64,000 nucleotides of DNA from Aldehydirespirator sp965204875 (lineage in GTDB: Bacteria > Actinomycetota > Acidimicrobiia > Acidimicrobiales > Aldehydirespiratoraceae): contig OZ242020.1 of assembly GCA_965204875.1 (NCBI GenBank), positions 2,046,001 through 2,110,000 of the forward strand. Reading direction: 5' to 3'. The translations under genes were made by a program, and so were the position numbers. Below, in pieces: positions 43,686 through 52,358 of the stretch; the first letter of the stretch is position 1; every line of letters begins with the position of its first letter. Under the pieces are notes generated by a model that saw only the letters and a program-made list of their open reading frames with translations, was not told the origin of the DNA and made no database searches.

Positions 43686-44513
43686 ATGGCAACGGCTCGC
43701 AACGGCGGGGTCGAGATCGTCTACGAGACGCTGGGAGATGCCGTCGGCCCGGCGCTGATGCTGCTGCACGGGCTGGGCTCGAGCCTGCTCGTGTGGCATG
43801 AGGAGCTGTGCTCGAGCTTCGCCGACCGCGGCTTCCTCGTGCTGCGCATGGACCTCCGGGACTCGGGTCTGTCCACGGTGCTGCCCGAGGGCGCCCGCTA
43901 CACGCTCGCCGACATGGCGGGCGACGTGGTCGCGGTGCTCGACGACGCCGGCCGCGACCGCGCCCTGGTGTGCGGCTACTCGCTGGGAGGCATGGTGGCC
44001 CAAGCGATGGCGGCGTCGCATCCCGAGCGGGTGGCTGCGCTGGTGTCGCTGTCGTCGAACACCGGCGACCCGGGCGTCGGCGACCCCACGGAGGAGGCCC
44101 GGGCCGCTCTGACGGCTCCCGCCGCGGCGACCATCGCTGCACAGATCGAGCAGGATCTCGATGGCTATCGCATCTGGTCCAACCCCGACTGGCGCGACGA
44201 GCAGGCCCAGCGCGCCTATCTCGAGCGCAGCTACGGACGGGCCTGGCGTCCGGGGGCGTCGCGCCGCCAGTTCGGTGCGGCGTCGCGTGGCGGCAGCCGG
44301 GCCGGGCAGCTTCGCAGGCTCGATGTGCCCTGCCTGGTGATTCACGGCAGCCTCGACCCCCTGATCGGCCCCGAAGCCGGACGACGCACCGCCGAGCTCG
44401 TGCCGGGGGCCGAGTACCTGGAGATCGAGGGGATGGGACACGAGCTTCCGCCCCAGGTGTGGGCTCCGATCATCAGCGCGATCACGGCACTGTCGTCCCG
44501 CATCGCTTGGTGA
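43686..44513 (+). CDS. Alpha/beta hydrolase
   Basis: A 275-residue alpha/beta-fold hydrolase. The oxyanion region is LLHGLGSSLLVWHEEL near residue 25, the nucleophile elbow is CGYSLGGMVAQA near residue 97 (Ser), the acid is in HGSLDPLIG near residue 220, and the His is in IEGMGHELP near residue 250. A full catalytic triad is present. RMDLRDSGLS fits the epoxide-hydrolase/esterase-like group with the usual DxRGxG variant. The substrate is unknown. The ATG at 43686 was chosen. Confidence 0.85.
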   Translation: MATARNGGVEIVYETLGDAVGPALMLLHGLGSSLLVWHEELCSSFADRGFLVLRMDLRDSGLSTVLPEGARYTLADMAGDVVAVLDDAGRDRALVCGYSLGGMVAQAMAASHPERVAALVSLSSNTGDPGVGDPTEEARAALTAPAAATIAAQIEQDLDGYRIWSNPDWRDEQAQRAYLERSYGRAWRPGASRRQFGAASRGGSRAGQLRRLDVPCLVIHGSLDPLIGPEAGRRTAELVPGAEYLEIEGMGHELPPQVWAPIISAITALSSRIAW

Positions 44514-44610
44514 CCCCGCACCCGACCCCGCCATGGAGCTTCCGAGCAACACCGCCGGCGCCCGGCCTTCAGCCCACGCGGCCCGCGCCCCCGCCCTCGA
44601 TCCCCGATCG

Positions 44611-44690
44611 GACTGCCAGCCCAGTGACTGCCAGCCCAGTGTCTCAGGTCCCAGTCTCAGGTCCCAGTGTCTCAGGTCCCAGTGTCTAAG
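44611..44690. repeat. 15-bp tandem repeats before the AAA ATPase gene
   Basis: GACTGCCAGCCCAGT occurs twice in tandem (44611-44640), followed by three GTCTCAGGTCCCAGT-type copies (44641-44683, the middle one two bases short). The block lies in the 230-bp gap after the hydrolase; no gene is visible. Confidence 0.85.
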
Positions 44691-44726
44691 GTTACATGAG
44701 CCTATATGAGGAAAACGCTTAGACAC
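44682..44726. promoter_or_regulatory. Perfect 9-bp inverted repeat upstream of the AAA ATPase gene
   Basis: GTGTCTAAG (44682-44690) and CTTAGACAC (44718-44726) form a perfect inverted repeat around 27 AT-richer bases, ending 17 bp before the ATG. It could be an operator, a leader hairpin or a boundary mark. Its location at the start of the restriction island makes an operator the simplest reading. Confidence 0.4.
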
Positions 44727-44743
44727 CCTTAGGATTCCTTGTC

Positions 44744-45976
44744 ATGGATGCCGTTCAGAACCCTTACGTGCCAGGAGCCGGCCTGTGGCCCCCGGAGTTG
44801 GCGGGCAGGGAGCGCGAGCGATCTCTGTTCGCAGCGTTGCTTGACCGCCTGGAGGCGGGTCGTGGCGAGCGAGGCATCGTCCTTACCGGCTATCGCGGGG
44901 TTGGCAAGACGGTTCTGTTGGAGGAGTTCCGCCTGATGGCAGGCCGGCGAGGCTGGGTCGTGGCCTTCATGGAGGCCGGGCCGAACGGGCCGTTTCGCCT
45001 TAGCGTGGCACGGGCCTTGACCGCCTCCTTGCGAGCCGTTTCTTTGCGGCAACGCGCGTCGGAGCGGCTCAGGCGAGCCCTGGGAGCGTTCAAGTCCTTC
45101 TCTTTGCAGGCCTCGCCCGACGGCTCCATGGCCATCGGGATCGATGTCGATCCCGTCGCTGGGCGTGCCGACTCGGGCGATCTTGAGCTGGACCTGTCCG
45201 AGCTTCTGGTCGATCTCGGTGTGGCCGCGTCCGAGATGGACGCGGGTGTGCTGCTTCTGGTGGACGAGCTGCACGAGCTGCCGCTGCCCGACATCGCTGC
45301 GGTGGCCGGCGCTGCTCACCAGGCGAACCGGCTGCAACTGCCGGTCGCTGTGAGCGGCGCGGGCTTGCCGAACCTCCCAGGGGTCTTGATCGAGGCCAAG
45401 TCCTACGCCGAGCGGCTCTTCGCCTACCACTCGATCGGCGCCCTCAATGAGGCTGACGCCGCGGCTGCGCTCAGCAGGCCGGCTGAGGCCCTGGGGGTGA
45501 CCTGGCAGCCTGACGCCCTCGCCCACGCGGTGGGTGCCTCCGGTGGCTACCCCTACTTCCTGCAGGCGTTCGGGAAGCAGGTCTGGGACTACGCGCCAGG
45601 TCCCGACAGCATCACAGCCGACGATGCGAGGGCTGGCGTCGAAGCGGCCCAGAGAGGGTTGGACGAGGGGTTCTACGGCTCGCGCTGGGCGCGGGCCACT
45701 CCGGCACAGCGTGCCTATCTTGCTGCGATGGCTGCTGAGGACGGTGACGGTGGCGTCTCGAGCGGGCAGGTGGCGGAGCGCCTCGGCAAGTCCCACAGCG
45801 ACCTGGGGCCTCACCGCGACCAGTTGATCCGCAAGGGACTCATCTACCCGCCCGAACGCGGCACGGTCGCCTTCACGGCACCCGGCATGGCCGCCTACAT
45901 CAGAAGACTCAAGGAGGACCCCAACCCCTTGCGTCGCAGCCCACCCGCTCTGTCACACCCCTCGGTAGGGTCGTAG
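44744..45976 (+). CDS. AAA/archaeal-type ATPase with C-terminal winged helix
   Basis: A 410-residue STAND/Orc-like ATPase. LWPPELAGRERERSLFAALL is followed by the Walker A GYRGVGKTVLLEEF at about residues 48-61. The Walker B VLLLVDELHELPLPD is at about residue 170 and a sensor-like region reads PVAVSGAGLPNLPG. The C-terminal part (about 320-385) is winged-helix-like (SSGQVAERLGKSHSDLGPHRDQLIRKGLI). Related stand-alone ATPases are common in actinobacteria without a fixed role. It is 31 bp upstream of the type III mod gene on the same strand, so it may be co-transcribed with that system. Confidence 0.8.
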   Translation: MDAVQNPYVPGAGLWPPELAGRERERSLFAALLDRLEAGRGERGIVLTGYRGVGKTVLLEEFRLMAGRRGWVVAFMEAGPNGPFRLSVARALTASLRAVSLRQRASERLRRALGAFKSFSLQASPDGSMAIGIDVDPVAGRADSGDLELDLSELLVDLGVAASEMDAGVLLLVDELHELPLPDIAAVAGAAHQANRLQLPVAVSGAGLPNLPGVLIEAKSYAERLFAYHSIGALNEADAAAALSRPAEALGVTWQPDALAHAVGASGGYPYFLQAFGKQVWDYAPGPDSITADDARAGVEAAQRGLDEGFYGSRWARATPAQRAYLAAMAAEDGDGGVSSGQVAERLGKSHSDLGPHRDQLIRKGLIYPPERGTVAFTAPGMAAYIRRLKEDPNPLRRSPPALSHPSVGS

Positions 45977-46007
45977 GGCAAGGGCGGCAGGATCAGGAGG
46001 ACGCACC

Positions 46008-47747
46008 ATGAGGCTGGATTTCGAGGGCAAGCAGCAGATTTACGGCCACCACCTGACCGTGCCCCTGTCACCCCTCGTGCCGGACGACAGCAAGTCTGTG
46101 CTGACCGATGACGGAAAACGTGACAACGACAACCTGATCATCCACGGCGACAATCTTTACGCGCTCAAGGCGCTGATGCCCAAGTATGCCGGGCGCGTCA
46201 AGTGCATTTACATCGATCCGCCATACAACACCGGCAACAACGGCTGGATCTATAGCGACAACATGAACAGCCTGCAGCTCAAGCGGTGGTTCGAGAAACA
46301 GTCTCCGGTCGACGGGGAGGATCTGGAGTGCCATGACAAGTGGTGCTGCATGATCTGGCCACGACTGCACTTGCTCAGGGCTCTGCTGGCCGACGAAGGC
46401 ACCATCTTCATATCGATAGACGACAACGAATACCACCATCTGCGGATGTTGATGGACGAGATATTCGGGTCGGCAAACTATTTCGGAACATTCGTCTGGG
46501 AGGGCGGCCGGAAGAATGACGCGAAATATATCTCGGTCGGGCACGACTATATCCTCTGCTATGCACGCGATGCGGAGAAGATGACGCAGAACACAAGCCG
46601 TTGGCGTGCCATGAAGGAAGGAGTAGACGAGATCAACCGGGTCGCGAAGTCCTTGCAGGAAAAGCATCAAGATGACTATCGGAGCGCCTCCGCAGAACTG
46701 CAGGAGTGGTTTGGGTCTTTGGACAAGAGGCACAAGTCCTTCCCACACAGGCACTATTGCTGGATGGACGAGCGTGGCGTGTACTTCCCAGACAATAGTT
46801 CTTGGCCCGGAGGCGGAGGTCCGCGATACAGCATAGACCATCCGGTCACAGGCAAGCCGGTCAAAGTACCGGCTCGCGGCTGGGTGATTTCAGATCGAGC
46901 CAAGATGTTGGAAACAATCAAGGAGGGCCGTATCCACTTCGGGCACGATGAGACGACGGTACCGCAGTTGAAGCGCTACTTGAATGAGACCGACGGCCAG
47001 GTGCTGGCGAGTGTCTTCTACCAGGACCGTCGAGGTGCCACAAAGTCACTACGAGACATCCTGCCAGAGCTGCCCTTTCCATATCCCAAGGACGCGCGCG
47101 TGATTGGCCGGCTCCTGGAAATCGTGACCTCAGATGATGATATAGTTCTTGATTCTTTCGCCGGCTCCGGCACGACGGCGCAGGCGGTGCTGGCGCTCAA
47201 CGCATCCGACGGCGGCAACCGCAAGTTCATATTGGTCGAGTGCGAGGACTACGCCGACACCATAACGGCTGAACGAGTGCGACGGGTGATGGCGGGCGCG
47301 CCAAAGTCCAAGGACAAGTCACTACGTGCGGGCCTGGGAGGATCGTTCACCTACTCTACGCTGGGCGATCCTCTCTTGGCATCCGACATGTTGCGTGGCG
47401 ATGCTCTCCCTAGCTACGGTGACATGGCTACCTTCGTCTACTACACTGCAACGGGCAGAACCATAGATCCGGCTAGCTTCGAGCTTTCGGGTGAAGTTCC
47501 GTTTTACAGCGATCGCAGCCGCGAATACTGGTTACTCTATCGTGCGGATCTGGACTGGCTCAGGAGTCCCGAGTCAGCATTGTCCGAAGTGGCGCTGGAT
47601 CATGTGATGTCCTATGCGAACGGAACCAACGGGAGTGACCGCAGAATAGCCGTGTTCGCCTCGCACAAGCACATCCCGCAACGCAAGCTGGCACGTCTCG
47701 GCGTTACCTTCTGCCAGCTCCCGTTTGTGGATGAGGTTGTGTCTTAG
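46008..47747 (+). CDS. mod: Type III restriction-modification methyltransferase (Mod)
   Basis: A 579-residue beta-class N6-adenine methyltransferase. The catalytic motif IV (YIDPPYNTG) at residues 70-73 precedes the SAM motif (DSFAGSGTTAQAVL) at residues 382-389. This is the order seen in type III Mod subunits. A long region of about 180 residues between them, around 46500-46950, is the expected target recognition domain and is GC-poorer. HGDNLYALKAL before DPPY is also typical. Its TAG is directly followed by the ATG of res. The ATG at 46008 follows GGAGGA. Confidence 0.92.
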   Translation: MRLDFEGKQQIYGHHLTVPLSPLVPDDSKSVLTDDGKRDNDNLIIHGDNLYALKALMPKYAGRVKCIYIDPPYNTGNNGWIYSDNMNSLQLKRWFEKQSPVDGEDLECHDKWCCMIWPRLHLLRALLADEGTIFISIDDNEYHHLRMLMDEIFGSANYFGTFVWEGGRKNDAKYISVGHDYILCYARDAEKMTQNTSRWRAMKEGVDEINRVAKSLQEKHQDDYRSASAELQEWFGSLDKRHKSFPHRHYCWMDERGVYFPDNSSWPGGGGPRYSIDHPVTGKPVKVPARGWVISDRAKMLETIKEGRIHFGHDETTVPQLKRYLNETDGQVLASVFYQDRRGATKSLRDILPELPFPYPKDARVIGRLLEIVTSDDDIVLDSFAGSGTTAQAVLALNASDGGNRKFILVECEDYADTITAERVRRVMAGAPKSKDKSLRAGLGGSFTYSTLGDPLLASDMLRGDALPSYGDMATFVYYTATGRTIDPASFELSGEVPFYSDRSREYWLLYRADLDWLRSPESALSEVALDHVMSYANGTNGSDRRIAVFASHKHIPQRKLARLGVTFCQLPFVDEVVS

Positions 47748-50174
47748 ATGGAACTCAAGCGCTACCAAGAGCGAGCCCTGGAGCGGCTGTCCACGTGGTT
47801 CGAGCACCTTTTGAGTCACACCGCATCTCCGGCGCATGCCTGGGAGTCTATGGGATCTGAGATGCCGTTGCCACCTTTCCGCGAACGGCGCGTCGCTGAG
47901 TTGAGCAAGCCGATCCCTCATGTCTGCCTCAAGGTCCCGACGGGCGGCGGGAAGACCCTACTCGGAGTCGAGGCGTTGGCGAGGTACAGGATGCGCACGG
48001 GACTTGTGCTCTGGATGGTGCCAAGCAGGGCAATCTATGAGCAGACCAGGAAGGCTCTGTGGACCCGGCAGCACCCTTATCGGGTTGCGTTGGATCGGGG
48101 ATGCGGCGGACGGGCCAAGATGATGGAGAAATCCTACAACCTACAGAGATACGACATCGAGAACCACCTCTGTTTCATGCTGATCTCGCTGCAGTCTGCG
48201 AGAAGGAGGAACAACAAGGAGTTCTTGAAGATGTTTCAAGAATCCGGATACTATTCCACTTTCTTTCCGGATCAGGATGACGAGGCTGGAATGGACCTGT
48301 TGCGTGAGCGCGATCTCAGGCTGGATCTCGACGGCAGCAGAATTCTGCGAACCCAGGCCAACGTGTTCAAGATATGCGAACCGGTCATTGTGCTGGACGA
48401 GGCACATAAGGCTTATGGCACGAATAACCAGGATGAGCTATGGGACAGTTGGGTGAACCAGTTCAACCCGCAACTTGTGTTGGAGTTGTCCGCTACTCCC
48501 GACGAGACCAAGAGCAACATATTGGTCGATGTGGGCGGCACTGATCTCAAGGAAGAGGAGATGATCAAGCTGCCGATCCACGTGACCGGCCACGGCGCCA
48601 CACGGTCCTGGCAGGACGTGTTGCGGAGTGCAGAGTCACAACTGGAGGAGTTGTCCGACGCCGCCACTCGAATGCCGGACGACCGGCGCATCAGACCGAT
48701 GGCTGTGGTCAGGGTGCCTCGCACCGGCAAGGATCAGCGGAAGGGTGGGCATCTTCACGCCGAGGATGTTCGAGAGTTCCTCGTTTGCACGCTCGGCTTC
48801 AGCGATGACGAGGTGAGGGTGCAGTCCGGCGAGACGAAGGAGTTGGACGGCGAGGACTTGATGTCGGATGAGTGCCGTGTCAGATGGATCATCACGAAGG
48901 ATGCCTTGAAGGAGGGCTGGGACTGCTCCTTCGCATACATCCTCGTGCTTCTGGACAACACCAGAGCCCAGATCACGGTAACGCAGATGATGGGTCGTGT
49001 GCTCCGGCAGCCCTACGCCCGGTTGACCGGGATTCCAGCACTGGACCGATGCTACGTGCACTGCAGCGATGTCGGCGTTGACAAGGCGGTGGACTTCGTG
49101 CGACGTGAGCTGGAGAGGGACGGCTTCGGGGATCTTGAGGGTCAGGTATTCGGTGTTGAGCGAGAAGCGGAACCTCCCCTCACGATCAACCGCCGCCCAA
49201 AAATAGATCGCAATCTCGCCAGACTGCCGCAGGTGCTTCGCGGTGACGGAAGCGATTTCGACTATGAGCTGGACATCCTGGCTTCCGTTGAATGGGAGAA
49301 AGTCGATGTTCCGTCGGGGTGGGACGACCTGTACGCATCCGTAGGCGGGCAGAGTGCCATGCTGGATTTCGATGGCGACACGTTCTCGAGAGCTCTGCCT
49401 CAGGACGAGGTGCTGCCTTCCGGCGATGAGCAGGATCGGACGGACGAGCGGCGGGGCGTCGGCGGGCACGATGAGTTTGATCTGGAATGGCACGTTCGGC
49501 AGCTCAGGGAGGCCGTCCCGAACCCGTGGCAGGCTGCCAGACTAGCGTTGGAGGCCAGGGATCAAGTTCACAGCGAGGGCTTTGACGACCAGTGGATGCG
49601 ACCCAGGCGGGCTGCGTTCGTCAGCAGGATCGTTCACCATGTCAACGAGCAGGTCGACAGGTTGGCAGAGCAGATTTTCGAGCGAAAACTCAAGGCTGGC
49701 GCGATCAAGTTTGATATGGATATGCCGTTCGAGTTTGAAGACTGCTATGAGGTGCACATTCCGGTCAAGGGACAGTTTCCTCTAGACGTCAAGCGTAGCC
49801 TGTTCTCACCGTACTACGGGCACGACCTCAACCGTATTGAGCGATTGTATGCGATCTACTTGGACAAGGAGGACGCGATCCGGTGGTGGCACCGGGTGGC
49901 TGCGCGTGTTCCAGGCGAGTATAAGTTGCAGGGCTGGCGCAAGGACAGCGTCTATCCCGACTTCGTAGCTCTACGTGTTAACGACGTGATTGTCGTGCAT
50001 GAGACAAAGGGCGGGCACCTCCAAGGCAACGATGACACGTTGTACAAGCAGCGCTTGCTGGCCTGCCTGCAACAGCACTTCAACGATTCGGGAATCATCA
50101 GCCTGCATGGCACGGCGATGTCGGGTGACTTCCGAATCGTCTTTGAGAACGAGATTCACGCGATGCACGCCTGA
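47748..50174 (+). CDS. res: Type III restriction-modification helicase/endonuclease (Res)
   Basis: An 808-residue Res subunit. The N-terminal ATPase has Walker A PTGGGKTLLGVEAL at residues 64-71, motif II VLDEAHKAYG with DEAH at 217-220 and motif III ELSATPDET. The C-terminal nuclease carries PDFVAL at about 737 and VHETKGG at about 750-755, a PD-(D/E)xK arrangement. With Mod it should restrict unmethylated DNA by ATP-driven movement and cleavage away from the site. It starts immediately after the mod stop. No frameshift is visible. Confidence 0.92.
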   Translation: MELKRYQERALERLSTWFEHLLSHTASPAHAWESMGSEMPLPPFRERRVAELSKPIPHVCLKVPTGGGKTLLGVEALARYRMRTGLVLWMVPSRAIYEQTRKALWTRQHPYRVALDRGCGGRAKMMEKSYNLQRYDIENHLCFMLISLQSARRRNNKEFLKMFQESGYYSTFFPDQDDEAGMDLLRERDLRLDLDGSRILRTQANVFKICEPVIVLDEAHKAYGTNNQDELWDSWVNQFNPQLVLELSATPDETKSNILVDVGGTDLKEEEMIKLPIHVTGHGATRSWQDVLRSAESQLEELSDAATRMPDDRRIRPMAVVRVPRTGKDQRKGGHLHAEDVREFLVCTLGFSDDEVRVQSGETKELDGEDLMSDECRVRWIITKDALKEGWDCSFAYILVLLDNTRAQITVTQMMGRVLRQPYARLTGIPALDRCYVHCSDVGVDKAVDFVRRELERDGFGDLEGQVFGVEREAEPPLTINRRPKIDRNLARLPQVLRGDGSDFDYELDILASVEWEKVDVPSGWDDLYASVGGQSAMLDFDGDTFSRALPQDEVLPSGDEQDRTDERRGVGGHDEFDLEWHVRQLREAVPNPWQAARLALEARDQVHSEGFDDQWMRPRRAAFVSRIVHHVNEQVDRLAEQIFERKLKAGAIKFDMDMPFEFEDCYEVHIPVKGQFPLDVKRSLFSPYYGHDLNRIERLYAIYLDKEDAIRWWHRVAARVPGEYKLQGWRKDSVYPDFVALRVNDVIVVHETKGGHLQGNDDTLYKQRLLACLQQHFNDSGIISLHGTAMSGDFRIVFENEIHAMHA

Positions 50175-50241
50175 ATGTCGGGTGTTGCGGCTGGGCAAAC
50201 ACGAGCGAGTTGTCGCACATTGACGAGGTGAAGGGGAGCGT

Positions 50242-51384
50242 ATGGGACCTTTGAGTGGTATTCGGGTCATTGAGATCGTCGGCATCGGGCCGGGGCCGTT
50301 CTGTGCCATGATGCTGGCGGACATGGGCGCCGACGTGGTGCGGGTGGACCGGGCTTCGGCGGTGCGCGGCGGCGATCCGGCCAGGCCGCCCCGCGACCTG
50401 CTCAACCGGGGCCGGCGCTCCGTCGGGGTCGACCTCAAGTCGCCGCAGGGCACCGAGACGGTGCTCTCGCTGGTCGAGGGGGCCGACGCGCTGCTAGAAG
50501 GCTTCCGCCCCGGCGTGGCCGAGCGGCTCGGCATCGGCCCCGACGACTGCCTGGCCCGCAACCGGCGCCTCGTCTACGGCCGCATGACCGGCTGGGGCCA
50601 GCACGGCCCCTACGCCCAGGCTGCGGGCCACGACCTCAACTACATCGCCCTATCGGGAGCGCTGCACGCCATCGGACGCCGCGGCGAGGCGCCGGTGCCC
50701 CCGCTCAACCTCGTCGGCGACTTCGGCGGGGGCGGCATGTACCTGGCCTTCGGCATGGTCTGCGCGCTGCTGGAGGCCCGCTCCTCCGGGCGGGGCCAGG
50801 TCGTGGACGCGGCCATGGTCGATGGTGCCGCTTCGCTGATGACGGCGTTCTACGGGATGGTCGGCTCCGGCTTCTGGAGCGAGGAGCGGGGCACCAACAT
50901 GCTCGACACCGGCGCCCACTTCTACAACGTCTATGAGACAGCCGACGGCGAGTACATCTCGCTCGGGCCGATCGAGCCCCAGTTCTACGCGGAGCTGCGC
51001 GAGCGGCTCGGGCTGAGCGAGGCTGAATGGGACGCCCAGATGGATCGTTCCCGCTGGCCCGAGCTGAAGGAGAGGCTGGCGGCGGTGGTGGCACAGCGCA
51101 CCCGGGAGGAGTGGTGCGAGCTGTTGGAGGGAACCGACACGTGCTTCGCCCCGGTGCTCTCGGTGGCGGAGGCGCCCGGCCATGCCCACAATCGTGAGCG
51201 GGCCACGTTCACCGAGGTGGCAGAGGTGGTGCAGCCGAGCCCGGCGCCCCGCTTCAGCCGCACTCCCGGCGCGATCCGCCGCCCGCCCCCCCACGCCGGC
51301 CAGCACACCGACGAGATCCTCGCCGAGCTCGGTCTCGACGCCGCCGCGATCGCCGCCCTGCGCTCCTCCGGCACCGTTGCTTGA
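50242..51384 (+). CDS. Alpha-methylacyl-CoA racemase-like CaiB/BaiF family CoA transferase
   Basis: A 380-residue class III CoA-transferase-fold protein. It begins GPLSGIRVIEIVGIGPGPFC with MMLADMGADVVRVDR. It then has GRMTGWGQHGPYAQAAGHDL with the His of AMACR-type active sites, NYIALSGALHAIG, and NLVGDFGGGGMYLAFGM with the acidic partner. These match AMACR/MCR better than formyl-CoA transferases. The likely role is epimerisation of 2-methylacyl-CoAs in branched-chain or sterol side-chain degradation. The ATG at 50242 has GGGGAG upstream. Confidence 0.85.
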   Translation: MGPLSGIRVIEIVGIGPGPFCAMMLADMGADVVRVDRASAVRGGDPARPPRDLLNRGRRSVGVDLKSPQGTETVLSLVEGADALLEGFRPGVAERLGIGPDDCLARNRRLVYGRMTGWGQHGPYAQAAGHDLNYIALSGALHAIGRRGEAPVPPLNLVGDFGGGGMYLAFGMVCALLEARSSGRGQVVDAAMVDGAASLMTAFYGMVGSGFWSEERGTNMLDTGAHFYNVYETADGEYISLGPIEPQFYAELRERLGLSEAEWDAQMDRSRWPELKERLAAVVAQRTREEWCELLEGTDTCFAPVLSVAEAPGHAHNRERATFTEVAEVVQPSPAPRFSRTPGAIRRPPPHAGQHTDEILAELGLDAAAIAALRSSGTVA

Positions 51385-51411
51385 GACCCGCCGGGAACCT
51401 TGAGACCCGCA

Positions 51412-51426
51412 GGGGGGGGGGGGGGG
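51412..51426 (+). repeat. G15 homopolymer in the intergenic region
   Basis: Fifteen consecutive G, just after the duplicated TTGAGACCCG tail of the AMACR-like gene (copies at 51381 and 51400, 19 bp apart). It lies about 140 bp before the next start, so it may influence transcription by length variation, or the count may be a sequencing error. Confidence 0.7.
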
Positions 51427-51565
51427 CAGGTGACCGCACCGCCGTCGGTCCGACCCTCGTATGGCGAGACCGTGGTATCACGCGCAGGGTCTCTGAGGTG
51501 CGGGACAGGCCCGGCGAGCGTGCCGTACTCGCTTAGGTGAGCAAGGTGGCTGAGGGTCGGCGAGC

Positions 51566-51949
51566 GTGACCGCACCGGCGTCCGCGGTGGCAGACGTGCA
51601 TGTCTGGTTCTCCTGGGTGGTGATCGTCTCCAACGCGGCCGCGGGACTCTGGGCGCTGGCGGCGCACTGGCATGTCCGGCTCAGGCACGGCGCACTCTGG
51701 GTACTGGTGGCGCTGGCTCAGCTGAGCGTGTTCGTCCAGGCAGGGCTGGGGACGTGGCTGATCGCTCGCGAGGATCGGCAGGCGCCCGACCTTCACGCCC
51801 TCTACGGCTTCTCGGCACTGGTGGCCGTCGGCATCGCCTACAGCTATCGCCAGCAGCTGCGCGACCACGTCTGGCTCCTCTACGGCGGCACCGGTCTCTT
51901 CCTGATGGGGCTGGGGATCAGAGCCGTCATCCTCGACGGCGTCGCCTGA
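51566..51949 (+). CDS. Four-helix integral membrane protein, function unknown
   Basis: A 127-residue membrane protein with four hydrophobic spans: VHVWFSWVVIVSNAAAGLWAL, LWVLVALAQLSVFVQAGLG with TWLIA, LHALYGFSALVAVGIAYSY, and LLYGGTGLFLMGLGIRAVIL (split here into pieces under the length limit). A His-Trp pair and an Arg-Glu-Asp loop lie between spans 2 and 3. I do not recognise a characterised family. The start is a GTG (51566). A 13-base part of its start region (GTGACCGCACCG) also occurs at 51429. Confidence 0.6.
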   Translation: MTAPASAVADVHVWFSWVVIVSNAAAGLWALAAHWHVRLRHGALWVLVALAQLSVFVQAGLGTWLIAREDRQAPDLHALYGFSALVAVGIAYSYRQQLRDHVWLLYGGTGLFLMGLGIRAVILDGVA

Positions 51950-52094
51950 TCCGGCCCGGCATCGCTCCGCATGGGGCTGGGGATCTGATCCTGCCCGGCA
52001 CCGCTCGGCGCGATCTGGTCGTGGCGTTCGGCGAAGCGCAGAGCCGGTTCAGGTGATCTCGCCCGGCGCCGCCTGGCGCTCGGCGCGATCTAGA
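51905..52094. repeat. Multiple duplicated tail segments between the membrane gene and the CSD gene
   Basis: The membrane gene end is copied downstream. ATGGGGCTGGGGATC occurs at 51905 and 51971 (66 bp apart). The TGATCCGGCCCGGC-type stop region recurs at 51948, 51986 and 52054. CGCTCGGCGCGATCT recurs 75 bp apart (about 52002 and 52077), the last copy reaching the stop of the convergent small gene. Confidence 0.75.
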
Positions 52095-52311
52095 GGTCCG
52101 GCGTGCCCATGTCGACCTCGGAGCCGAGGCGCAGGCGGGTGGCCCGACCCTCGCCGTCGAGGTCGAAGTTCACACGCTGTCCCGGGCGCAGCATCCGGAA
52201 CAGCGACCCCTCGAGCGCGTCCTGCGCCAGGTCCACGTCGGCCAGGTCGGTCTCGCTCACCAGCACACCGTCACCGGTGATGGGGTCGTAGCTCTTGATC
52301 ACGCCCTGCAC
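52090..52311 (-). CDS. Cold-shock-like (CSD/OB-fold) small protein
   Basis: A 73-residue protein. MQGVIKSYDPITGDGVLVSE aligns with the start of cold-shock domains, and QRVNFDLDGEGRATRLRLGS aligns with their last two strands. The RNP aromatic residues of classical CspA are not conserved, so it may be a diverged member. The middle (LAQDALEGSLFRMLRPG) matches the actinobacterial variant of the fold. The GTG at 52311 was chosen. It is divergent from the DAK2 gene across 47 bp. Confidence 0.6.
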   Translation of the reverse strand: MQGVIKSYDPITGDGVLVSETDLADVDLAQDALEGSLFRMLRPGQRVNFDLDGEGRATRLRLGSEVDMGTPDL

Positions 52312-52358
52312 GCCAACAGCCTACTCACGGACGCCGGTCGCGGGGGTCGGTATCATCA

